From: Rubrobacter sp.
GTDB lineage: Bacteria; Actinomycetota; Rubrobacteria; Rubrobacterales; Rubrobacteraceae
Direction: 5' to 3'
NCBI GenBank assembly: GCA_013815485.1
Contig: JACDGB010000013.1
Coordinates: 1 to 13,421 of the forward strand
DNA length: 13,421 nucleotides
Both the position numbers and the translations under genes were made by a program. This document shows, one piece after another, positions 8,901-13,421 of this stretch. The notes beneath the pieces were generated by a model. The model had not been told where the DNA came from, made no database searches, and saw only the letters and a program-made list of their open reading frames with translations. Every line of letters starts with the position of its first letter. Position 1 is the first letter of the stretch.

Positions 8901-9115
8901 GTGACCGCCGGATCGAAGACGTCTCCATAAGCCACCCCGCGCGAAATGAGATGCACGACCGGGGCATCAGTGAAACACGACGCCTCGCGCGCGTACCGCT
9001 CCGCGTCCTCCTCCGAGGATGCCAGAAGCACCACGGGGTCATCGGCGGTTGCGGCGAGATATGCCCGGATGCGGCGCGGTGCCTGGAGTGGTCTCGTGCT
9101 GGTATCGTGCCTCAC
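5951..9115 (-). CDS. mfd: Transcription-repair coupling factor Mfd
   Basis: Mfd is a DNA translocase that removes RNA polymerase stalled at DNA damage and recruits UvrA. The product is 1054 residues. UvrB-like N-terminal modules include GYERVDRV...GEFAVRG and DVFP (128-152), the UvrA-contacting region. The RNA-polymerase-interaction domain follows at about 395-470 (GDLVVHATQGIGRFEGL, FVPYEQM). The helicase-like motor has Walker A GDVGFGKTE (550-558, Lys556), the DEEQRFG box (651-657), TATPIPRT (677-684), VTTTIVESGLDVA (788-800) and QLRGRIGRS (820-828). The C-terminal domain begins near 925. It is a little shorter than the usual 1150 or so: residues before the PVVLLASS strand are few, and the Gly-rich degenerate nucleotide-site segment usual there is missing. 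GTG 9115 is the only start available, as a TAG lies four codons upstream. It converges on the 5277-5825 gene. Confidence 0.97.
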   Translation of the reverse strand: MRHDTSTRPLQAPRRIRAYLAATADDPVVLLASSEEDAERYAREASCFTDAPVVHLISRGVAYGDVFDPAVTRVGRRQRALHALASARVVVAGPLAFMERTPLYEPISLQSGVELELDAALDLLVSVGYERVDRVSRPGEFAVRGGIVDVFPSTRRSPVRVEWWGDEVESVRAVSLATQRVVRELEGVTVYAAREGDLAGLAVGSDDYPEEAARGARVPGLDALLMDLAPVSARELLPESVRVWREEPSEGTPENLDGLVENLYDRETPAADVEFTGGEEGEVVSAPPAGVFASSSSLREAARRLDTLVDDGMSVFIACGSVGEAKRTAYAFGEIHRHVREADLADRSLPPGLYAIPGEIEEGFTYPDSGIAVLRRDALFGRRRKARDRRPGRSLASFADLKGGDLVVHATQGIGRFEGLVSREVLRATRDYMEVSYRGGDTLFVPYEQMELLHKYIGGEGTRLDRLGGATWSRVTDRVRGRVKALAGELLRLHAARASAPGFAFPEDSEWERELEESFPYQETPDQQAAISAVKADMQRPHPMDRLVCGDVGFGKTEIAVRAAFKSALAGRQTMLLAPTTILVQQHERTFRARLGKFAVRVESLSRFTRTADRKKIIADFAAGDVDVLIGTHALLGVAVKPADLGLIVVDEEQRFGVRHKERIKEFKTSVDVLTLTATPIPRTMQMGLAALRDISVIETPPAGRRSILTHVGPYEEDMVKRAIEREAARDGQIFFVHNRVETIDEVTERLRSIVPGVRFVTAHGQMPERALEDVMRGFLEGEYDALVTTTIVESGLDVATANTLIVDRADAMGLAQLYQLRGRIGRSTHQGYAYLFAPLGATAESQKRLEALMDFTELGSGFAIAMRDLEIRGAGNLLGGEQSGQIAAVGFEMYLRLLEEAVEEAKGRAPERQDERPVIVELPLDAYLPPEYVMDEIERVDLYRRASGLGSLVEVDDLAEELTDRFGELPEPALNLLGLQRIKLLARQAGAASVSYRSGGLSIVGVTAQTPALLRRDTGGVVAGREGRVTVRGSDLTPLELAETALRALGDSG

Positions 9116-9121
9116 CTTTTG

Positions 9122-9127
9122 ATTCTA
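9122..9127 (-). promoter_or_regulatory. -10 box giving a probably leaderless mfd transcript
   Basis: On the minus strand TAGAAT (9127-9122, five of six to TATAAT) is separated by six bases (CAAAAG) from the GTG start of mfd at 9115. A transcript starting seven bases after the -10 box would begin exactly at the start codon, and no ribosome-binding site with proper spacing is present. Leaderless mRNAs with this geometry are common in actinobacteria. A TTGAAG upstream is only 14 bases from the box, too close for a normal -35. Confidence 0.55.
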
Positions 9128-9175
9128 CCCCGTGAGGCAATCTTCAAGATGAGCCCATCCATCGGAGCGAGGTGC

Positions 9176-9283
9176 TTACCTGATAACGGAACAGCCCTCG
9201 CGTCCGCGATGCTCGTGAGCGAAGGCGGCGAAGAACGGCACGGGCGCGAAACCCCAGAGTGCCCGGCGGCAACGCATGTTCAT
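9176..9283 (-). CDS. Doubtful 35-residue ORF overlapping the end of the transporter gene
   Basis: ATG 9283 overlaps the TGA of the upstream transporter gene (ATGA), and the frame runs 35 codons to TAA at 9176. The product starts MNMRCRRALWGFAPVPFFAAF and ends in a charged His/Arg/Glu segment, so it could carry one short hydrophobic stretch. An AGGAG lies 12 bases upstream, rather far. A hairpin-like repeat at 9237-9263 falls inside it. The overlap is what a coupled small gene would show, but high-G+C DNA yields such frames by chance. Confidence 0.2.
   Translation of the reverse strand: MNMRCRRALWGFAPVPFFAAFAHEHRGREGCSVIR
9237..9263. terminator. Possible hairpin terminator after the transporter gene
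   Basis: GGCAC (9237-9241) pairs with GTGCC (9259-9263), and GGG (9242-9244) with CCC inside it, leaving an unpaired bulge on one side. It lies 17-43 bases after the transporter stop. No T run follows on the minus strand. It might end the 12194-9280 operon before the mfd promoter. Weak evidence. Confidence 0.3.
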
Positions 9284-10161
9284 GCTTTCATCTTTCTCCT
9301 CCACGGGTGGATCCCGTTGACGAGGGCGACGCTCGCCAGGATGATGCACAGGCCGGCGAAGGTTCCCGGCCCGACGGGCTCGTCCAGAAAAACGACGCCG
9401 AAAAAGAGGCCAAAGGCCGGGATCAGGAACGTCACCGTGAGCGTCTTTGTGGGTCCGGCTGTGCGGATGAGATAGAAGTACAGCAGGTAGGCGACCGTAG
9501 TGGACAACAAAGCCAGCCCGAGCACGGAGAGCGCGGCGGCCGGCGAAGGCACCCTGTCCGGCACGTTCGCGGCGGCGAGCGGCAGGAGGACGACCGCGGC
9601 GCCGGCCTGCTGGCCTATCGCCATCGTGAGCGACGGAACGCCTTCGAAAGTCCGCTTGGCGTACACGCCGCCCACGGCATACGAGAGAGATGCGGCGAGC
9701 ATGGCCCCGACCGAGAGCAGCACGGCCCCGGTCAGCGGCAGCGGCGTCCATCCCATGAGCGCCGCGACCCCGATAATGCCAAGCAGGAGTCCGGCGACTT
9801 TCGTCACGGTCAGCGTCTCGCGGATCCAGAGCGCCGCCACCCCGGCGACGAACAGAGCAGTGGTGGAGTTGAGGATGGCGGCGAGGGAGGCGGGTAGCTC
9901 TATCTCCGCGATGGCGATGAGGCTGAATGGGATGGCGGAGTTGACCGTCCCGAGTGCGAGAAACTGCCGCAGCCGACCCCGGAATTTGGGAAGACGGCTG
10001 ATGGCAACGGCGTACAGGGTCAGGGCCAGCACCGCGAGCGCGACCCTCAAGCCCATCAAGAAGAATGGTCCCAGTTGTGGCACCGCCACCCGGATGAACA
10101 GATAGGAGACGCCCCAAAGCGCGCTCAAAAGCACGAGCGCCCCGAGTTGCCTGGCGTTCAT
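9280..10161 (-). CDS. EamA/DMT-superfamily transporter
   Basis: An inner-membrane protein of the drug/metabolite transporter superfamily. It has 293 residues and about ten hydrophobic helices arranged as two EamA repeats (about 5-137 and 148-285). Visible family hallmarks are LLSALWGVSYLFIRVA at the N-terminus, the LPASLAAILNSTTALFVAG segment closing the first repeat (about 89-107), and TVTFLIPAFGLFFGVVFLDEP in the second (about 243-263), followed by the last helix and a basic tail. ATG 10161 has GGGAG six bases upstream. It begins 36 bases after the ogt stop on the same strand, so it probably belongs to the alkylation-repair operon. The substrate cannot be read from the sequence; export of an amino acid, metabolite or drug is typical of the family. 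Confidence 0.9.
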   Translation of the reverse strand: MNARQLGALVLLSALWGVSYLFIRVAVPQLGPFFLMGLRVALAVLALTLYAVAISRLPKFRGRLRQFLALGTVNSAIPFSLIAIAEIELPASLAAILNSTTALFVAGVAALWIRETLTVTKVAGLLLGIIGVAALMGWTPLPLTGAVLLSVGAMLAASLSYAVGGVYAKRTFEGVPSLTMAIGQQAGAAVVLLPLAAANVPDRVPSPAAALSVLGLALLSTTVAYLLYFYLIRTAGPTKTLTVTFLIPAFGLFFGVVFLDEPVGPGTFAGLCIILASVALVNGIHPWRRKMKA

Positions 10162-10197
10162 CCCGTGCTCCCGCGGACGTTCGAGCGCGGCCCCAAG

Positions 10198-10725
10198 CTA
10201 TGCCTCGTCCGCGCCGCGCCCGCCCAGCACCTGACGTTCGTGATCCAGGAGCCGGGTCTTGAGGTGGAGGCCGCCGTTGAAGCCGCCGAGCGAGCCGTCC
10301 GCCGAGATGACGCGGTGGCACGGCACGACCAGAGGCAGGACGTTGGTGGCGTTGGCGCGGCCCACGGCCCGGGCGGCTCCGGGCCTTCCGAGGCTGTCGG
10401 CGATCTCACCGTACGAACGGGTCTCGCCATATGGTATGCGCGTCAACTCCAGCCAGACAGCCTTCTGCCAATCAGACCCTGCAAACGAAATCGGTACCTC
10501 GAACGCCGTGCGACGCCCGGTCGCGTACTCGGATAGCTCTTCGCGCACGCCGGAGGTCCGAATCTTGTCCGTAGACACGGCGTATCCCTCGTCTTCGAGA
10601 TCCCGCTCCATGACTGAACCATGATCACTCTCAACGAAGTGGAGCCGTATCAGAGCACCGTCTTCATCCACCGCGAAGGCGAGCGGTCCCGCAGGAGATT
10701 CCACTGTGTCAACGTATGCGTTCAT
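10198..10725 (-). CDS. ogt: Methylated-DNA--protein-cysteine S-methyltransferase
   Basis: It removes methyl groups from O6-methylguanine (and O4-methylthymine) in DNA by transferring them irreversibly to its own cysteine. The product is 175 residues, a usual Ogt length. The acceptor is Cys136 in VVPCHRVI, preceded by the DNA-binding helix IPYGETRSYGEIADSLGRPGAARAVGRA and followed by GGFNGGLHLKTRLLDHE. Two positions differ from the commonest family form: NP before the active site is Asn-Val, and the Tyr of the GGY/GNY motif is Phe. The frame is open upstream to 10935, but ATG 10725 has AAAAGGAG five bases before it and overlaps the TGA of the upstream gene (ATGA), so it is translationally coupled. 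It supplies the O6-methyltransferase domain that the upstream Ada-like fusion lacks. Confidence 0.95.
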   Translation of the reverse strand: MNAYVDTVESPAGPLAFAVDEDGALIRLHFVESDHGSVMERDLEDEGYAVSTDKIRTSGVREELSEYATGRRTAFEVPISFAGSDWQKAVWLELTRIPYGETRSYGEIADSLGRPGAARAVGRANATNVLPLVVPCHRVISADGSLGGFNGGLHLKTRLLDHERQVLGGRGADEA

Positions 10726-12194
10726 TGCGTCTCCTTTTGCATAGTTTCCTGGCCGTTCCACAGGTGTTGAACGGCGTATGATCTCCAGGGCCGCCATCGC
10801 TCGGCGAGCTTCTGGATGGATGCCGGATCCCCCGAAACCCCCAACCCCTCGACCGCCCGCCGTACTCCGAGGTCCGTTGGAAGAAAGGCGTCGGGGTCGC
10901 CGAGCGCGCGCATGGCGACGTAGGATGCGGTCCACGGCCCGATGCCGCGCAACGCGAGCAGCTTCCCGCCGGCCTCCTCGCGGTCGGCGCCGTGGTCGAG
11001 GACGATATCACCGTCGGCCAGGGCGGATGCCAGTCTTTGAAGGGTCTCGCGCCGGGTGGCGGGCATGGCGAGGCCCGCTGTGTCGGCCTCCGCGACGGCA
11101 GACGGTCCTGGGAAGAGGCGCGTCAATCCTTCGGTCGAGGACAGCGACTCAGGTAGCGTCTGTCCGTATTCGGCGGCCAAGCGGCTGGCGAGGGTACGGG
11201 CTCCAGCCACGGAGGTTTGTTGGCCGAATACGGCCCGGATGGCGAGTTCCGCGCCGTCCGGGCTTCCGGGGACGCGCAGTCCGGGGGAACGGCGCGCGAG
11301 AGGCCCGATGATGGGGTCGTCGCCGAGGACTTCGTTCACCGCGACCGGGTCGGCGTCGAGGTCGAGGAGCCGACGGCAGCGTTGCACCGCCGAGCCCAGG
11401 TCCCGCAGATCTTCCAGGCGAAGCACGCAACGGATGTGATCCCCACCATCTGAGAGCGACGCTATGCCGACGCTCTGTGGCAGGCGCAGGGTTCGCCGGT
11501 ACGTCTTGCCGTCGAAATCTTCCACGCCTTCGATAGCTCGGTCTCCAAGAAAACGCAGCAGACCGTCGGCGTCGAAGGGGGTTCGGAAGGGAAGACGGAG
11601 CGAGATCTCCCCCGGCGCGGCACCGCCGCTGTCCCCCCGCGACCGGCGAAGCTCTCTCGGGGCGGTGGCGAAGACTTCGCGGACGGTGTCGTTGAACTGC
11701 CGGATGCTGGAGAAACCGGCGGCGAACGCGACCTCGGAGATCGGCAGCGCGGTGGTCTCGATCAGGAGCCGCGCCGTGTGCGCCCGTCGCGCGCGGGCGA
11801 GGGCTATCGGGCCTGCCCCAACCTCGGCCACGAGCATCCGATGTAAATGCCGCTCCGTGTAAGACAGCCGCCGCGCGAGCCCCGAGACGCCCTCCCGGTC
11901 AACGACCCCGTCGGCGATGAGCCGCATGGCCCGCCCGGCGAGGTCTGCTCGCGAGTCCCACTCTGGCGAACCGGGCACGGCGTCGGGGCGGCACCGCTTG
12001 CAGGCCCGGAAACCCGCCCGCTGCGCCGCCGCGGCAGTCGAGTAAAATCTGGCGTTTGCGCGCTTCGGAGTGACCGCCGGACAACTCGGGCGGCAGTAGA
12101 TCCCAGTCGTCGCCACGGCGGTGAAGAACCAACCGTCGAAACGGGGATCCCGGCTCCTGACAGCCCGATAGCAATGTTCGAAGTCTTTGATCAT
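10722..12194 (-). CDS. alkA: Ada N-domain/AraC regulator fused to AlkA 3-methyladenine glycosylase
   Basis: A 490-residue fusion joining the sensor half of Ada to the AlkA glycosylase, like actinobacterial AlkA. Domain order: an Ada zinc/methyl-acceptor domain (1-72) with Cys34, Cys38, Cys65 and Cys68 at the same spacing as Cys38/42/69/72 of E. coli Ada; an AraC-type double helix-turn-helix (about 85-190, second helix region ISEVAFAAGFSSIRQFN); an AlkA N-terminal domain (about 195-310); and an HhH-GPD glycosylase domain (about 320-480) with LRGIGPWTASYVAMRAL and catalytic Asp441 in FLPTDLGVRRA. By homology it senses methyl-phosphotriesters through Cys34, activates alkylation-response genes and excises 3-methyladenine and related bases. 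ATG 12194 has no properly spaced ribosome-binding site. The stop overlaps the ogt start. Confidence 0.95.
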   Translation of the reverse strand: MIKDFEHCYRAVRSRDPRFDGWFFTAVATTGIYCRPSCPAVTPKRANARFYSTAAAAQRAGFRACKRCRPDAVPGSPEWDSRADLAGRAMRLIADGVVDREGVSGLARRLSYTERHLHRMLVAEVGAGPIALARARRAHTARLLIETTALPISEVAFAAGFSSIRQFNDTVREVFATAPRELRRSRGDSGGAAPGEISLRLPFRTPFDADGLLRFLGDRAIEGVEDFDGKTYRRTLRLPQSVGIASLSDGGDHIRCVLRLEDLRDLGSAVQRCRRLLDLDADPVAVNEVLGDDPIIGPLARRSPGLRVPGSPDGAELAIRAVFGQQTSVAGARTLASRLAAEYGQTLPESLSSTEGLTRLFPGPSAVAEADTAGLAMPATRRETLQRLASALADGDIVLDHGADREEAGGKLLALRGIGPWTASYVAMRALGDPDAFLPTDLGVRRAVEGLGVSGDPASIQKLAERWRPWRSYAVQHLWNGQETMQKETQ

Positions 12195-12201
12195 GGTCCC
12201 G

Positions 12202-12223
12202 ATTGTCGCACCGTCCCAGACGG
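12202..12223 (-). promoter_or_regulatory. Possible alkA promoter and small palindrome
   Basis: On the minus strand GACAAT (12207-12202, four of six to TATAAT) lies seven bases before the ATG at 12194, a geometry that would also give a leaderless transcript. Just upstream, CCGTC/GACGG (12211-12215 with 12219-12223, three-base loop) forms a perfect short palindrome in the -35/-10 spacer that could be an operator. No convincing -35 was found. I saw no clear copy of the E. coli Ada box. The rest of 12195-12330 holds only the repeat at 12279-12326. Confidence 0.25.
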
Positions 12224-12278
12224 ATTACTGGCGGAAATCGGACTTCGCTGTTTTCCCTTTCATCCGAGCAGGCTCTGC

Positions 12279-12326
12279 GGAATCGGGGGTATCCCGGCGA
12301 CGGGAACTGGCTCGCCGCGCGATTCC
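12279..12326. terminator. Nested inverted repeat after azlD, possible terminator
   Basis: GGAATCG (12279-12285) pairs perfectly with CGATTCC (12320-12326); inside it TCCCG (12292-12296) pairs with CGGGA (12301-12305) around a GCGA tetraloop on the plus strand. It starts five bases after the azlD stop on the minus strand. No T run follows, so it would be a T-tract-poor terminator. It separates the azl genes from the alkA operon. Confidence 0.4.
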
Positions 12327-12330
12327 ATCC

Positions 12331-12639
12331 TCAAACGAAGATCCGCATCAGGGCCGTGACGGCGGCGGCGAGGACTATGGCAACGAGCACCGGCGCCTTG
12401 AGAGCGAGCAAGATCCCCGCGACCGCCACTCCGACCGCCCGCTCGTCGAGTACCAAGCGCTGGCCTTCGCTGAAGGTCTGGGTGACCACGAGGGCGGCGA
12501 GCAACGCCGGCGCCAGCAACGCGACAGCCGCAGTCGCCCACGGGGGGAGCTCGCGTCCTCCGACGACCACAGGACCGGAGGCCTTTATCGCCGCGTTGGC
12601 GACCGCGACGACGATGATAGCGATCCAGAGTGCCGTCAA
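12331..12639 (-). CDS. azlD: AzlD-family branched-chain amino-acid exporter small subunit
   Basis: A 102-residue hydrophobic protein with three to four membrane segments (about 3-18, 33-55, 70-85 and 87-100), of the size and composition of AzlD, the small partner of AzlC in the LIV-E branched-chain amino-acid exporter. The conserved ALLAALVVTQ segment is visible near 45-55. I chose TTG 12639: it overlaps the azlC TGA as TTGA and has a perfect AGGAGG (12650-12645) five bases upstream. The longer frame to 12675 would add 12 charged residues without such a site. Tight overlap with azlC supports joint translation of the two subunits. Confidence 0.88.
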   Translation of the reverse strand: MTALWIAIIVVAVANAAIKASGPVVVGGRELPPWATAAVALLAPALLAALVVTQTFSEGQRLVLDERAVGVAVAGILLALKAPVLVAIVLAAAVTALMRIFV

Positions 12640-13328
12640 GACGGCCTCCTCAGGCCGAGCAGCGCTGCGAGGCACGCCGAGATCACCGGAACGCCCGGAG
12701 GCGCGAAGGGGACGAGCATCAGCGCCAGTGCCCCGGCGATGAGCGCCGCCGCGAGCGCGGATCCGCCGCGCCGGATCTCCTCCACCAGCAACACGAGAAA
12801 GAAGGCGGGGAAGATGGCGTCAAGTCCGAGCTTCTCCGGATCTCCGACCAAGTTACCGCCCAGCACGCCGGCGGTCGTACCCCCGATCCAGGCTACAACC
12901 TGCGGGATCGTGGCCCCGATCATGTACTCCCGGTCGAACCTTCCGCCGCCGCGGCTTGCCAGTGCCCACGAGGCGTCCACCACCGCCTGCCCTTCGAGCG
13001 CCCTCCTGAAGGGTCCGCCCCTGAGATAGGGTGCGATGGCGACGCCCATGGGCCCGAACCGGGCGTTTATGAGCACGGCGGCCACGATCGCCGCGAGCGG
13101 ACCTCCGCCGGAGCCCAGAACAGCCGCCATGGCGAACTGGGCGGAGCCGGAGCATACAAGGACGGAGGAGGCAATCGCCGCGAACGGTTCCCAGCCCAGG
13201 GACCGGGCGAGCATGCCGAAAGAGATGCCCAACGCGAGCGTCGCCAGAGCGAACGGGAGCGCCGCCCTGGCCCCGGCCAGATATCCTTCCCGGTCGTCCG
13301 TCCTGCGCTCTTTCTCCATCTCGTCCAT
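12636..13328 (-). CDS. azlC: AzlC-family branched-chain amino-acid exporter large subunit
   Basis: A 230-residue inner-membrane protein of the AzlC family, which with AzlD exports branched-chain amino acids or analogues such as azaleucine. Family features: a charged N-terminus, the GARAALPFALATLALGISFG helix, SSVLVCSGSAQFAMAAVLGSGG, LINARFGPMGVAIAPYL, EGQAVVDASWALAS, and hydrophobic helices to the C-terminus. ATG 13328 has GGGA six bases upstream; GTG 13340 and ATG 13319 in the same frame are alternatives. Only 17 bases of real-looking sequence lie before the start, then the poly-G run begins, so its promoter and any upstream partner are out of view. Confidence 0.9.
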   Translation of the reverse strand: MDEMEKERRTDDREGYLAGARAALPFALATLALGISFGMLARSLGWEPFAAIASSVLVCSGSAQFAMAAVLGSGGGPLAAIVAAVLINARFGPMGVAIAPYLRGGPFRRALEGQAVVDASWALASRGGGRFDREYMIGATIPQVVAWIGGTTAGVLGGNLVGDPEKLGLDAIFPAFFLVLLVEEIRRGGSALAAALIAGALALMLVPFAPPGVPVISACLAALLGLRRPS

Positions 13329-13345
13329 TTCAGATCCCACGTCCA

Positions 13346-13421
<76 letters not shown>

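Noticed and set aside
10162..10197. Short CCGCG/CGCGG repeat between ogt and the transporter gene
   Set aside because: Five-base GC-rich pairing in a 36-base gap is expected by chance at this G+C and has no T tract; not called a terminator.
9176..10321. 381-codon minus-strand frame across the transporter region
   Set aside because: Overlaps the EamA transporter in another frame and has a basic, Gly/Arg-rich composition with no domain; only its last 35 codons are considered, as a doubtful small ORF.
12230..12260. Ada-box-like AAAACAGCGAA upstream of alkA on the minus strand
   Set aside because: Only a partial likeness to the E. coli AAAGCGCA box, and actinobacterial Ada operators are poorly defined; not enough to call.

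Overview
The window looks like a chromosomal segment of a high-G+C actinobacterium, most likely from a deep-branching lineage such as Rubrobacter. Four things point there. The genes use many GTG and TTG starts. The order is mfd, then an extracytoplasmic lipoprotein, then eno, recalling the mfd-mazG-lpqU-eno order of Mycobacterium. The Ada(N)-AlkA fusion is of the actinobacterial type. mfd appears to have a leaderless start. The taxonomic call is inference; no rRNA or tRNA is present. Every gene but one lies on the minus strand, so transcription runs from high to low coordinates. The last 76 bases are a pure G run, almost certainly a sequencing or assembly artefact at a contig end.

Layout in transcription order. 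(1) azlC and azlD (13328-12331) form a branched-chain amino-acid exporter pair, coupled through a TTGA overlap. (2) A base-damage repair operon follows (12194-9280): an Ada N-terminal/AraC/AlkA fusion, an Ogt O6-alkylguanine methyltransferase coupled to it by an ATGA overlap, then an EamA/DMT-family transporter 36 nt further on. A doubtful 35-codon ORF sits at its tail. (3) mfd (9115-5951) encodes transcription-repair coupling factor, with a -10 box 6 nt before its GTG start and therefore probably leaderless. (4) A block at 3718-5950 looks foreign to this neighbourhood. It holds a plus-strand gene for a charged, repeat-bearing protein of unknown function (5277-5825). Divergent from it is a membrane-protein gene of lower G+C whose natural start (about 4962) appears cut off by an in-frame TAG at 4894-4896. 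(5) A parvulin (PpiC/SurA-type) lipoprotein gene (3647-2553) has a clear extended -10 promoter and is followed by nested inverted repeats with a T tract. (6) eno (2402-1113) and pyk (1111 to beyond base 1) form a tight glycolytic pair with a one-base gap.

How the genes work together. The 12194-9280 operon joins direct reversal (Ada N-domain, Ogt) and excision (AlkA) of alkylated DNA bases; mfd, from its own promoter, adds transcription-coupled nucleotide excision repair. eno and pyk encode the last two steps of glycolysis. The parvulin lipoprotein acts outside the membrane as a folding factor. No CRISPR array, insertion sequence, tRNA or rRNA was found. I see no convincing new defence or biosynthetic system. 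The parts least explained by known families are the 3718-5950 block and the folded region between the lipoprotein gene and eno.
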